Shown: positions 1-8,337, counted from the stretch's first letter. The stretch: 33,249 nt of DNA from S012-113 sp039714715 (GCA_039714715.1 JBDLIU010000016.1:1-33249), one strand, 5' to 3'. A program made the numbers and translations. Notes: generated by a model not told the origin, from the sequence alone.

Positions 1-140
1 AGATCATTGAGATAGCTTAGAAAATCATCCGTAATCTTTGAGATGGGTATGTCATATATATCCAGCTCATCCCGCTCAATAAAGAAGAGTAGCAAATCAA
101 AAGGTCCTTCAAAAAGGGGTAATTTTATCTCAAAAGTCAT
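1..140 (-). CDS. scpA: ScpA, segregation and condensation protein A (5' end only)
   Basis: This is the N-terminal 46 codons of a gene that continues past the left edge. The visible protein begins MTFEIKLPLFEGPFDLLLFF and then has ERDELDIYDIPISKIT followed by DDFLSYL. That is the typical kleisin N-terminus of ScpA, which bridges the two SMC heads with ScpB in chromosome condensation and segregation. I chose the ATG at 140 because family members begin within a few residues of the xxEIKLPLFEGP block. The frame stays open to two more ATGs at 203 and 200, which would add 21 or 20 residues unlike the family. The gene is divergent from dxs. Identity rests on motif recognition in a short fragment, but the motif is distinctive. 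Confidence 0.85.
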   Translation of the reverse strand, partial: MTFEIKLPLFEGPFDLLLFFIERDELDIYDIPISKITDDFLSYLND

Positions 141-327
141 TCGCTTGATCCCACAATAAAGTTCAAATATATCAGTTAACCCAGAATATTCATAGATCAT
201 CATATCCTAAAGCAAACATTACTTATATAAGCTTGTCTTAATTACTTAAAGATGCTGATGGAGTACAAATTAATAAAACTATATTGTCTCTCTTAAAAAA
301 TATATTTATTATGGATTATTCGGCTTA

Positions 328-372
328 ATTAGGCAGCATCTAGCCTAATGGTTTGGAAAATCACTATTTTTG
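328..372 (+). promoter_or_regulatory. Candidate dxs promoter with upstream inverted repeat
   Basis: In the 206-269 base gap between the divergent scpA and dxs starts, TATTTTTG at 365-372 fits the Bacteroidota -7 element TAnnTTTG and lies 37 bases before the dxs ATG. I see no clear TTTG at the right spacing upstream. That place is instead covered by a 7-bp inverted repeat, ATTAGGC (328-334) and GCCTAAT (343-349), with an 8-base loop. The repeat could be an operator overlapping the -33 region. This is inference from position and sequence only. Confidence 0.35.
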
Positions 373-409
373 CCAAACTTCCCTGCACAAATGATAAAAT
401 AAAACTAAA

Positions 410-2338
410 ATGCAGATAGAAGCTGGAGAACTTTTAGCAAATATTAACAGTCCTGAAGACTTAAGAAAACTTGACAAGAGCCAATTAACAAAGCTCTCTG
501 AAGAGTTGAGGCAGTATATTATTGATACTGTTTCGGTATATGGAGGACATTTTGCTTCAAGCCTGGGTGTTGTAGAGCTTACAATAGCTCTGCATTATGT
601 ATTTAACACTCCGGAAGACCAATTGGTATGGGATGTTGGTCACCAGGCTTATGGCCATAAAATATTAACCGGTCGAAGAGAGCGGTTTCATACTAACAGA
701 GTATATAAAGGCATTTCCGGATTCCCTAAACGTGAAGAAAGTGAATATGATTCTTTTGGGGTAGGCCACTCCTCTACATCTGTTTCTGCCACTCTGGGAA
801 TGGCAATGGCTTCCACCTATAAAAATGATCCTACAAAGCAGCATATTGCTGTTATTGGTGATGGAGCGATGACAGGAGGCCTGGCTTTTGAAGCAATGAA
901 TCATGCAGGAGTGAGCAACTCAAACCTGTTGATAATCCTTAATGATAACAATATGTCCATCGACCCCAACGTGGGTGCATTAAAGGATTATTTAACTGAT
1001 ATTACCACATCACAAACTTATAATAAGATTAAAGATGATGTGTGGAATACGCTTGGCAAGATTGGCATTTTGGGCCCAAGTGCAAGGGAATTCATATCAA
1101 GCTTTGAAGGTAGTATAAAAAACTTCTTGCTAAGCCAGAGTAATCTCTTCGAATCACTAAATCTGAGATATTTTGGCCCTATTGATGGCCACGATGTGGA
1201 TCATTTGGTTTCTGTACTCAACGATTTAAAAAACATTCCAGGACCCAAGTTGTTGCACTGCATTACCAAAAAGGGAAAAGGCTTTGAGCCTGCTGAAAAA
1301 GAGCAAACAAAATGGCATGCCGCTCCTGGCAAATTCGATAAGGTAACAGGTGAAGTTCATAAAAAAGTTGAAGAAAAACCAAAGCCACCAAAATACCAGG
1401 ATGTCTTTGGACATACCCTTGTAGAAATAGCCGAAGAGAATGATAAGGTAATGGGAATAACCCCTGCTATGCCATCAGGATCATCCATGAACATCATGAT
1501 GGAGGCCATGCCCGATCGAGCATTCGATGTAGGGATCGCAGAACAGCATGCAGTAACATTTTCTGCCGGTCTTGCTACCCAGGGATTAATCCCATTCTGT
1601 AATATCTACAGTACTTTTATGCAACGTGCCTATGATCAGGTTGTGCATGATGTATGTATTCAAAACCTTCCTGTTAATTTCTGTCTGGACAGGGCCGGCT
1701 TTTCTGGTGCAGATGGGCCAACCCACCACGGATTATACGATATTGCTTTTATGCGCAGTGTCCCCAACATGATCGTTGCTGCTCCTATGAATGAGGAAGA
1801 GCTACGGAATATGATGTATACTGCCTCACTGCCAAGAGAGAACACAGCTTTCACAATCCGTTATCCACGCGGTGAAGGCGTTATGCCCAATTGGAAAACA
1901 CCTCTAAAAAAACAGGAAATTGGTAGGGGCAGAAAAGTGTTTGAAGGAAATGATATAGCAATCCTTACAATAGGTCACATCGGAAACTATGCAGTCGAAG
2001 CTGCTGAAAAACTGAGTAAGGAACAAATAAGCGCAGCTGTCTTTGATATGCGCTATGTAAAACCCCTGGATGAAGAACTGTTAACTGAAGTATTCACAAA
2101 CTTTGACAAGATCATTACTATTGAAGATGGTTCGCTTATGGGAGGTTTTGGTAGTGCTATTATTGAATTTATATCGGATAATGGTCACAAATGTGAGGTT
2201 ACACGCCTTGGAATCCCTGATGAAGTGATTGAACATGGTACCCAAATGGAATTACATAAACAATGTGGTTTCGATCCGGAAGGAATCTATAATACTGCGT
2301 TGAAAATGATGCATTCAACTGTAAATACTTTAAAATAA
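410..2338 (+). CDS. dxs: 1-deoxy-D-xylulose-5-phosphate synthase
   Basis: Dxs condenses pyruvate and glyceraldehyde 3-phosphate to deoxyxylulose 5-phosphate, the first step of the MEP isoprenoid pathway, using thiamine diphosphate in the cytosol. The 642 residues match the usual family length. Visible signatures are WDVGHQ (74-79), the ThDP/Mg site GDG (150-152) through NDNNMSI (178-184), GPIDGHD (257-262), the pyrimidine-binding catalytic glutamate in IAEQH (E378), and GADGPTHHG (433-441). The order is the N-terminal ThDP domain, the transketolase pyrimidine domain (about 325-490) and the C-terminal transketolase domain. The start is the first ATG; an ATG at 391 runs straight into a stop. 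The stop TAA shares its last base with the ATG of the next gene, so the two are translationally coupled. Confidence 0.97.
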   Translation: MQIEAGELLANINSPEDLRKLDKSQLTKLSEELRQYIIDTVSVYGGHFASSLGVVELTIALHYVFNTPEDQLVWDVGHQAYGHKILTGRRERFHTNRVYKGISGFPKREESEYDSFGVGHSSTSVSATLGMAMASTYKNDPTKQHIAVIGDGAMTGGLAFEAMNHAGVSNSNLLIILNDNNMSIDPNVGALKDYLTDITTSQTYNKIKDDVWNTLGKIGILGPSAREFISSFEGSIKNFLLSQSNLFESLNLRYFGPIDGHDVDHLVSVLNDLKNIPGPKLLHCITKKGKGFEPAEKEQTKWHAAPGKFDKVTGEVHKKVEEKPKPPKYQDVFGHTLVEIAEENDKVMGITPAMPSGSSMNIMMEAMPDRAFDVGIAEQHAVTFSAGLATQGLIPFCNIYSTFMQRAYDQVVHDVCIQNLPVNFCLDRAGFSGADGPTHHGLYDIAFMRSVPNMIVAAPMNEEELRNMMYTASLPRENTAFTIRYPRGEGVMPNWKTPLKKQEIGRGRKVFEGNDIAILTIGHIGNYAVEAAEKLSKEQISAAVFDMRYVKPLDEELLTEVFTNFDKIITIEDGSLMGGFGSAIIEFISDNGHKCEVTRLGIPDEVIEHGTQMELHKQCGFDPEGIYNTALKMMHSTVNTLK

Positions 2339-3105
2339 TGCTTTACTCAAATGTCGTGGGAGAGGGCAAAGCTCTGGTTTTTCTTCATGGCTTTTCTGAA
2401 GATCTAACGCTTTGGGATGAATTGGCAGATTCCTTAAAAGAATATCATAAAATTATCACAATAGATTTACCGGGTTTTGGTAAAAGCCCGGCAACTGGTG
2501 GTGGGTTCAGTCTTGATGATATTGCCGAATTAGTAAATAGCCATATCTTGAATGACCTGGGGATTAATAACTATATCGTTTTTGGTCACTCGTTAGGTGG
2601 CTACGTGACACTGGCCATTGCAGACTTATTCCCTGATAATGTAAAGGGAGTTGGTTTAATAAATTCAACCAGTTATGCAGATTCTCCTGAGAAAAAGGAA
2701 AACAGGCTAAAAACTGTTGATTTTATAAATAAGCATGGAGCATCTTTCTTCCTAAAATCGTTTGTGCCAGAGCTTTTTACACCACAAAATCAAAAATTAC
2801 TTGCAGGTAAGGTGGAGAAGGTTCTAATTATGGGGCAGGATCTGCCAGAATCTGTGCTAACATCATACATGTTAGCCATGAGAGATCGTCCAGACAGATC
2901 ACATTTGTTATCTGAAATAGAAAATTTCCTGTTTATCGGTGGTGAAGAAGACAGTCATTTCACAATTGAACAAATGACAACCCAGATTGAATCTTTAAAA
3001 GACTCTTCATATGGCCAAATTTTAAAGAAAATAGCCCATATGAGCATGTTCGAGGGAAAAACTGAATTGCTGAGCGAAATTCTAAGATTTGCAAAAAATG
3101 ATTAA
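2338..3105 (+). CDS. Alpha/beta hydrolase
   Basis: A 255-residue single-domain alpha/beta hydrolase with no signal peptide, so probably cytosolic. The oxyanion-hole motif LHG is at 16-18, the nucleophile elbow GHSLGG at 83-88 (S85), an acidic residue is likely in GGEEDSH (about 203-205), and the general-base histidine is in AHMSMFE (H234). A DLPGFGKS block (43-50) is typical of the family. The substrate cannot be told from sequence; MenH-, BioH- and haloperoxidase-like hydrolases all look like this. The ATG overlaps the dxs stop as TAATG, so it is translated from the same message, but a role in isoprenoid synthesis would be a guess. Confidence 0.88.
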   Translation: MLYSNVVGEGKALVFLHGFSEDLTLWDELADSLKEYHKIITIDLPGFGKSPATGGGFSLDDIAELVNSHILNDLGINNYIVFGHSLGGYVTLAIADLFPDNVKGVGLINSTSYADSPEKKENRLKTVDFINKHGASFFLKSFVPELFTPQNQKLLAGKVEKVLIMGQDLPESVLTSYMLAMRDRPDRSHLLSEIENFLFIGGEEDSHFTIEQMTTQIESLKDSSYGQILKKIAHMSMFEGKTELLSEILRFAKND

Positions 3106-3110
3106 TTGTT

Positions 3111-3131
3111 ACGATTATCTTGAATAATCGT
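3111..3131 (+). terminator. Weak hairpin after the dxs-hydrolase pair
   Basis: ACGATTAT (3111-3118), loop CTTGA, then ATAATCGT (3124-3131) form an 8-bp AT-rich stem 5 bases after the hydrolase stop. A mixed tract TTGATTTTC follows rather than a clean run of T. It may end the dxs operon. The rest of the gap to 3250 is AT-rich, and I see no full promoter consensus in it. Confidence 0.4.
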
Positions 3132-3250
3132 TGATTTTCACAAATTTTTATTGTTAATTACATCTGTGTTTCATTTTTCACAAAATTTCGTGAATTTTGA
3201 TATGATTAATATGACTAAATAAGTAACAACCCTAACCAAAACGAGATAAA

Positions 3251-3997
3251 ATGGAAGAAGCTCCCTTACAATTTATTGATACCTGGAATTATTGGGCAAA
3301 GATTGGTGCAGCAGTACTTGTTGGTGTAGCCATCCTGCGTGTGCTTTTTCATGTTTTTAGACTAGTATCCACTAAAGACTATAAAACCAGATATGATTTC
3401 ATCAATGAAAATGAAATCAGTACTATGTGGTCTGCAACAATTATGGCATTATTAGGAATAAGTTTAATAGTAAATGCCTTCCTTGATGAGATCGGATTAT
3501 TTTGGTTTATTATAAGATGGTTTACTACAATTAGTATAGCATTTATTCTTGGTGTTGTAGCTAATAACATGTTTAAATTCTACTATCCTTTCTACATAGA
3601 GAAAAGATTAAGACAGCTTCGTTACAGGCCTAGAATTTCTCCTAAGACAGGTAAGGAGATGAAACTGCTGAGTGAGGAAGAAGAAGATGTTTACCTTGAT
3701 GAAGGTATGCAGGCAGAAGAAGATGTGTTTAGTATTGATTATGACGTTTGGGTTGATGAAGAATCTGGTTATACCAAGATCGAGAAGTACTCAGGCCACT
3801 TGCATGCACTTAGTTGTCCTGAATGTGGATATCAAACACTTCGTGTAGTAAAAGAAGAAATCGTTACACAACCTACCTACCAGGATGAAGGTGAGTTGAT
3901 AAAATATTTCAATTGCAGTTATTGTGACTATAATGCTCAAGAGACCTTTACAGTTGCCAAACTTAAAGGATCAGCTTCTGAAGCAGCAACAGCATAA
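3251..3997 (+). CDS. Unknown three-helix membrane protein with zinc-ribbon-like C-terminus
   Basis: I do not recognise a named family. The 248 residues show three hydrophobic segments (about 14-38, 60-77 and 84-108), then a basic stretch (EKRLRQLRYRPR, 117-128), an acidic linker rich in Glu and Asp (about 141-170), and a soluble tail with two Cys pairs, CPEC (189-192) and CSYC (222-225), about 30 residues apart. Such paired CxxC knuckles usually bind zinc. The basic stretch after the third helix suggests that the tail is cytoplasmic. It is transcribed alone, with 145 bases before it and a strong terminator right after it. Its codon use resembles the neighbours and gives no sign of transfer. 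A membrane-anchored sensor or a protein-protein adaptor is possible but unproven. Confidence 0.8.
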   Translation: MEEAPLQFIDTWNYWAKIGAAVLVGVAILRVLFHVFRLVSTKDYKTRYDFINENEISTMWSATIMALLGISLIVNAFLDEIGLFWFIIRWFTTISIAFILGVVANNMFKFYYPFYIEKRLRQLRYRPRISPKTGKEMKLLSEEEEDVYLDEGMQAEEDVFSIDYDVWVDEESGYTKIEKYSGHLHALSCPECGYQTLRVVKEEIVTQPTYQDEGELIKYFNCSYCDYNAQETFTVAKLKGSASEAATA

Positions 3998-4013
3998 TTT
4001 AAACTCAATTAAT

Positions 4014-4050
4014 AAAAAAGGTGTCCGCCAGCTGGCAGACACCTTTTTTT
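4014..4050. terminator. Bidirectional terminator between the 3251 gene and mazG
   Basis: GGTGTC (4020-4025) pairs with GACACC (4038-4043) and GCC/GGC closes an AGCT loop inside, with one C/A mismatch (4026/4037). The stem is flanked by A6 on the left and T7 on the right, so it works as an intrinsic terminator on both strands. It separates two convergent genes. Its inner part shares a 13-base core with the terminator at 12261-12292. Confidence 0.92.
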
Positions 4051-4075
4051 GTACCCTCTTATTAAACCGTAAATA

Positions 4076-4924
4076 CTATGTAATACTTTTCGCTTCATTC
4101 CAAAGCTTATCCATTTCTTCCAATGTCATCTCTGTAATATTGTTACCATTCTTCACAGCTTCCTCCTCAATATATTTAAAGCGTTTAATAAATTTTCTAT
4201 TAGTACGTTCCAGCGCATTTTCGGGATTAATATCTATAAACCTGGCATAGTTAATCAACGAAAAAAGTACATCGCCAAATTCGTCTTCTAATCTTTCATG
4301 CTTTTCGCTAAGCACTTCCTTATTATTTACTTCATCAACAAATTCTTTTATCTCCTCCTCAACCTTATCCCATACCTGTTCCCTTCTCTCCCATTCAAAA
4401 CCTACTCCTTTGGCTTTTTCCTGGATTCTCAAAGCTTTAACCAGAGCAGGAAGTGATTTCGGGACACCCCCAAGAACCGATTTCTTGCCTTTCTCCTTCA
4501 ATTTAATTTTCTCCCAATTATCCTTTACATCATTTTCATCTACCACCTTTACCAATCCATCCTGTTTGGCAGCGTCTCCATATATATGCGGGTGCCTGTG
4601 AACCAGTTTATCAGAAATTGCAGTAAGAATACTTCCTATATCGAATAGCTTTTGTTCTGCCCCAATTTTGGCGTAGAATACTATATGTAGCATTATATCA
4701 CCCAATTCCTTTTCAAGCTCCGGATAATCTTTACTAATAATTGAATCCGATAACTCATAAACCTCTTCGAGTGTTAGATATCTCAGAGAATCAAGGGTTT
4801 GTTTTTTATCCCATGGACATTGGACCCTCAGTTCATCCATTATTGTTAATAGTCTATCAAAAGCAGCCAGCTTTTCACTGCGTTTGGGATCATCAGAAGG
4901 AGATAAATAATAGTTATTCTTCAT
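4076..4924 (-). CDS. mazG: MazG nucleoside triphosphate pyrophosphohydrolase
   Basis: MazG hydrolyses (d)NTPs to the monophosphate and pyrophosphate, a house-cleaning or stress-related role in the cytosol. The 282 residues hold the expected tandem of two all-alpha MazG domains. The first has CPWDKKQT (36-43), EEVYE (53-57) and ELGD (73-76), the metal-binding acidic set. The second has the degenerate but recognisable LEDEFGDVLFSLINYAR near 215-235. The length agrees with bacterial MazG. It starts at an ATG just inside a very short (58-base) divergent region shared with the 4983 gene, and ends against the shared terminator. Confidence 0.93.
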   Translation of the reverse strand: MKNNYYLSPSDDPKRSEKLAAFDRLLTIMDELRVQCPWDKKQTLDSLRYLTLEEVYELSDSIISKDYPELEKELGDIMLHIVFYAKIGAEQKLFDIGSILTAISDKLVHRHPHIYGDAAKQDGLVKVVDENDVKDNWEKIKLKEKGKKSVLGGVPKSLPALVKALRIQEKAKGVGFEWERREQVWDKVEEEIKEFVDEVNNKEVLSEKHERLEDEFGDVLFSLINYARFIDINPENALERTNRKFIKRFKYIEEEAVKNGNNITEMTLEEMDKLWNEAKSIT

Positions 4925-4975
4925 TTGAATTAGTGACTATGGAGTGTAACTTTGCGTTCTAATTGAACAAAGGTA
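4924..4975. promoter_or_regulatory. Compact divergent promoter, mazG / 4983 gene
   Basis: On the plus strand TTTG (4924-4927), a 19-base spacer and TAACTTTG (4947-4954) match the Bacteroidota TTTG-N19-TAnnTTTG consensus exactly, 28 bases before the ATG at 4983. On the minus strand TACCTTTG (4975-4968) fits the same -7 element for mazG, without a clear -33 partner. The two boxes point towards each other, so the predicted transcripts would overlap at the 5' ends. The plus-strand TTTG touches the mazG start codon. Confidence 0.6.
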
Positions 4976-4982
4976 TTGAATT

Positions 4983-5204
4983 ATGGCCACCACGCTGATA
5001 ACAATTGGATTTATTGCAGCATTTTTCCTGCTGATGTCTGTGAAGTTATTATTTAAGAAAGAAGGAGAGTTTAAAGGTACGTGTGCTTCTCAAAATCCTC
5101 ATCTCAAAAAACAAGGTATTACGTGTGCGTGTGGAGGCCAGGGTGGATGTGAGAATGAGCAAGAACCTGAAGTAGCCAAGTTTGACTTCGAGAAAATTAG
5201 CTAG
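4983..5204 (+). CDS. Small cysteine-rich membrane protein, NqrM-like
   Basis: A 73-residue protein with one N-terminal helix (about 3-24) and four cysteines in the pattern C34, C48-x-C50-G-G, C56. The spacing and the CxCGGxxxC ending resemble NqrM (DUF539), a small membrane protein needed to mature the Na+-pumping NADH:quinone reductase in Vibrio. This is pattern similarity only: no nqr gene is in the window, and the other possibility is one of the anonymous short membrane proteins common in Bacteroidota. It has its own near-consensus promoter and is followed after 32 bases by the phosphomutase gene, so it probably heads an operon with it. It is a real gene rather than a chance ORF: a good promoter, a clean helix and conserved-looking cysteines. 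Confidence 0.75.
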   Translation: MATTLITIGFIAAFFLLMSVKLLFKKEGEFKGTCASQNPHLKKQGITCACGGQGGCENEQEPEVAKFDFEKIS

Positions 5205-5236
5205 TATTAGCATAACCAACCTAATAAATACTTATT

Positions 5237-6622
5237 GTGACACTTATCAAATCCATCTCAGGAATCAGAGGTACTATAGGTGGTGCCCAGGGTGAATCTC
5301 TTACACCAATAGATATTGTTAAATTCAGCAGTGCTTTTGCCTTTTGGGCAAGGCAAAAATCCGGCAAGAATAAGATTGTTATTGGTAGAGATGCCAGACC
5401 TTCAGGCAAAATGGTATCTGACCTGGTTACGGGGACAGTTACTGCCATGGGCATGGATATCATTGATCTAGGGCTCACTACTACACCTACGGTAGAAATG
5501 GCTGTTCCCGAAGAAGATGCAGCCGGAGGAATAATTCTCACGGCCAGCCATAATCCAGTCGAATGGAATGCCCTTAAGCTATTAAATAATCTAGGAGAAT
5601 TTGTGTCGGCTAAGGATGGTAGTGAAATACTTGAGTTAGCAGAATCTGAATTGCATTTTGCCCCTGTTCAAAACCTGGGAATGGTTACCGAAAAGGATTA
5701 CATGGACTATCATATCAAAGCCATATTGGCATTGCCTGAAGTAGATGTTGATGCCATAAGGTCTGCTAATCTAAGCATTGCTGTGGATGCCGTTAATTCT
5801 ACAGGAGGCATTTCAATACCTCCCCTTCTGGAGGCATTAGGAGTTTCTACTATTGGAAAATTATACTGTGAGCCACATGGCAATTTTCCTCATAATCCTG
5901 AGCCATTACCAGCACACCTGACTGAGATTAGTGATTTAATAAAAAATGGTAATTATGACCTTGGTATTACCGTAGACCCGGATGTAGATCGACTTGCTTT
6001 AATCTGTGAAGATGGATCGATGTTTGGAGAAGAATACACACTTGTTTCGGTAGCAGATTATATTTTGTCAACCAAACCAGGGAATACAGTCTCTAACTTA
6101 TCGTCTACCAGGGCTCTTAGAGATATTACCATTAATAAAGGTGGTAATTATTTTGCAGCAGCGGTTGGAGAAGTAAACGTGGTAAGCAAAATGAAAGATG
6201 AAAATGCTGTGATTGGGGGAGAAGGTAATGGAGGCATTATTTATCCGGGATTACATTATGGCAGGGACGCTCTGGTTGGTATTGCCTTGTTCTTAACTCA
6301 TTTCGTGAAGAAAGGTTTAAAAATGTCTGATTTACGAAATTCCTACCCGTCCTACTTTATGGCTAAAAAGAAGATTCAGCTTACTCCTGATATCAATGTA
6401 GACAGGATATTGGAAGAGATGGCAGAACTTTATAAAGATGAGCAACTCAATACAATTGATGGTGTAAAAATTGACATGGAAAACAGCTGGGCTCATTTAA
6501 GAAAGTCAAATACTGAACCAATCATTCGAATATACACAGAAGCCAGCACACCTGATGAGGCTAATTTACTGGCAGATAAGGTAATCAGTGAGATAGAGGA
6601 ACTCAAAAACTCTGCTAATTAA
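5237..6622 (+). CDS. glmM: Phosphoglucosamine mutase / phosphomannomutase family enzyme
   Basis: Members interconvert sugar 6- and 1-phosphates. The GlmM type makes glucosamine 1-phosphate for UDP-GlcNAc, and so for peptidoglycan and lipopolysaccharide. The 461 residues have SGIRGTIGG (8-16), the phosphoserine loop TASHNP (102-107, S104), the Mg site DPDVDR (D247, D249, D251), the sugar loop GEGNGG and the phosphate loop SNTEPIIR near the C-terminus. The start is a GTG: an in-frame TAA lies four codons upstream (5225-5227), no ATG is available, and the family's MTLIKSISGIRG beginning is complete from the GTG. Sequence alone cannot exclude phosphomannomutase specificity. Same-strand neighbours lie 32 bases before and 15 bases after. 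Confidence 0.88.
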   Translation: MTLIKSISGIRGTIGGAQGESLTPIDIVKFSSAFAFWARQKSGKNKIVIGRDARPSGKMVSDLVTGTVTAMGMDIIDLGLTTTPTVEMAVPEEDAAGGIILTASHNPVEWNALKLLNNLGEFVSAKDGSEILELAESELHFAPVQNLGMVTEKDYMDYHIKAILALPEVDVDAIRSANLSIAVDAVNSTGGISIPPLLEALGVSTIGKLYCEPHGNFPHNPEPLPAHLTEISDLIKNGNYDLGITVDPDVDRLALICEDGSMFGEEYTLVSVADYILSTKPGNTVSNLSSTRALRDITINKGGNYFAAAVGEVNVVSKMKDENAVIGGEGNGGIIYPGLHYGRDALVGIALFLTHFVKKGLKMSDLRNSYPSYFMAKKKIQLTPDINVDRILEEMAELYKDEQLNTIDGVKIDMENSWAHLRKSNTEPIIRIYTEASTPDEANLLADKVISEIEELKNSAN

Positions 6623-6637
6623 TTTATATATTGCATT

Positions 6638-7768
6638 ATGCAAGTATATCTTGATAATGCTGCCACAACAGCTCCATTTCCCGAAGTTGTTGAAGCAATG
6701 ATCCCTTATTTGGGTAATACTTATGGTAATCCATCTTCAACACATGCTGTTGGGCGTGAATCCCGTACAGCCATTGAAATGTCCCGGAAGAATATAGCCA
6801 AAATATGGGGGGTGACTGCCAAAGAGATAATTTTTACATCAGGAGGTACAGAAGCAATTAATATTTTCCTTCAAGGTATTGCACATAGATATAGTCATAT
6901 CATTAGCTCCAAGTTAGAGCATCCTGCTGTTTACAAGACACTTAAATTCCTTGAGAATAAAAAACTGGCTACTGTAACCTGGCTTGATGTTGAAAAAGAT
7001 GGGTCCATCTCAATGAAAGCCTTGGAGAATGCACTGGATAGTAATTCAAATTCATTGGTAGCACTAATGCATGGTAATAACGAAATAGGAAATATCTTGC
7101 CACTTGAAGAAGCATCTGCGTTATGTAACCATTACAATTCATCTCTGTTTGTAGATGCTGTACAAACTGCAGGACACTACCCTCTAAATTTAAAAAAACT
7201 TGCCATTACCGGATTATCTGGGAGTGCTCATAAATTTAATGGGCCAAAAGGTATTGGCTTTCTGTACCTAAAAGATGGGATAAGGCTAAATAGTATCTAC
7301 CAGGGTGGTGAACAAGAACGTAAACTGCGAGCAGGGACAGAAAACGTAGCTGCCATAGTTGGGATGAATAAGGCGCTGGAGTTATGCCATAGTAGAATGC
7401 ATGAAGACCGTAAACATATTGAATCACTGAAAAAGCTGTTAATTAAAGAGCTTAAAGAAAAAATTAATGGGATTCAATTTAATGGCACCTCTGATAGTTT
7501 TGATAAGAGCATTTATACAATATTAAGTGCAAGTTTCCCCCCACATCCCAATAATGATATGCTTTTGTTCAATCTGGACCTGGCAGGTATAAATGTTTCA
7601 GCAGGAAGTGCTTGCGCAAGTGGGGCCATTGCAGAATCTCAGGTTATGAAAGCAATAGGTCATGACCCAGCAAGAGCAACCATTCGATTTTCATTTTCAA
7701 GAAACAATACTATTGAAGAAATTGAGTATGTTATTAAATCAATTATTGAGGTTTACCACAATATCTAA
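6638..7768 (+). CDS. Cysteine desulfurase (NifS/IscS family)
   Basis: A PLP enzyme that takes sulfur from cysteine as a persulfide for Fe-S clusters and thio-modification. The 376 residues show YLDNAATT (4-11), TSGGTEA (67-73), the stacking histidine in LEHPAV (H95), NNEIGN (147-152), VDAVQTAGH (172-180), the PLP lysine in SGSAHKFNGPKG (K199) and the catalytic cysteine in SAGSACASGA (C326) near the C-terminus, the group I layout. No scaffold or ferredoxin gene is nearby, so its delivery partner is unknown; I leave the symbol blank because iscS, nifS and nifS-like paralogues cannot be separated here. It follows glmM by 15 bases and overlaps the convergent VTT gene by 4 bases. Confidence 0.93.
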   Translation: MQVYLDNAATTAPFPEVVEAMIPYLGNTYGNPSSTHAVGRESRTAIEMSRKNIAKIWGVTAKEIIFTSGGTEAINIFLQGIAHRYSHIISSKLEHPAVYKTLKFLENKKLATVTWLDVEKDGSISMKALENALDSNSNSLVALMHGNNEIGNILPLEEASALCNHYNSSLFVDAVQTAGHYPLNLKKLAITGLSGSAHKFNGPKGIGFLYLKDGIRLNSIYQGGEQERKLRAGTENVAAIVGMNKALELCHSRMHEDRKHIESLKKLLIKELKEKINGIQFNGTSDSFDKSIYTILSASFPPHPNNDMLLFNLDLAGINVSAGSACASGAIAESQVMKAIGHDPARATIRFSFSRNNTIEEIEYVIKSIIEVYHNI

Positions 7769-8337
7769 ACCAGGCTGGCTCTCCAGATAAAGTAACCATA
7801 AATGGCATATCTTATAAAACGGAAAAGAGTTATAAGGTAAAATTTACTTTTCGAATAATGAGCAGCCCCCGATAACATGCATATTCCTGAATATGGAATC
7901 GGTGTTAGAGCTGCAACAAAAAGCAAGAAACCTCCAAACTGTTGAAACCTTATTTCGAATTTCCCCAGATATCGCCTTCGTAGATATCTGTAAATTACTG
8001 TCTGGTGAAAATAGCGGCCAAATAAAAAAGCAATACTCCCTGCAATGTATGAGATCAAGGCTAATAAAGAAACATCCAATATATAATTGCGCCCTTCAGC
8101 CAGTTTGATAGACCACATCATAAACACCTCCGGCGGAATGATTCCTACAAATATTTCAGAAAGAAAATAAACCAGATATACTGCTTTTGCATTATCACCA
8201 ATCGCCATCAGGAATTCTGATGATTTAATATCTACAGAATGGTTGAATACAATAAATCCCGCCACTAATATGGCCAGCCATAGTAATCCTCTCGATAGGT
8301 TCTTAAATAGAAATACTGTTCTGGGACTTCTTGCCAC
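7765..8337 (-). CDS. VTT/DedA-like integral membrane protein
   Basis: A 190-residue polytopic protein with helices at about 10-31, 49-72, 85-106, 130-155 and 160-185. The block ending TPIPYSG followed by MLSGAAHY and a basic, aromatic FRFIRYAIYGYF segment (about 141-183) resembles the VTT (DedA/YqaA-type) fold, a family linked to phospholipid scrambling or transport and membrane homeostasis. The start is a GTG; an in-frame TAA lies two codons upstream and the next ATG is at residue 43, after the first helix. Its TAG stop interlocks with the TAA of the cysteine desulfurase. The family call is moderate; the fact that it is a real membrane protein is firm. Confidence 0.78.
   Translation of the reverse strand: MARSPRTVFLFKNLSRGLLWLAILVAGFIVFNHSVDIKSSEFLMAIGDNAKAVYLVYFLSEIFVGIIPPEVFMMWSIKLAEGRNYILDVSLLALISYIAGSIAFLFGRYFHQTVIYRYLRRRYLGKFEIRFQQFGGFLLFVAALTPIPYSGICMLSGAAHYSKSKFYLITLFRFIRYAIYGYFIWRASLV

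Noticed and set aside
3924..4250. Plus-strand frame of 108 codons across the 3251 gene end and mazG
   Set aside because: It runs through the strong terminator, overlaps two well-supported genes and has no family resemblance.
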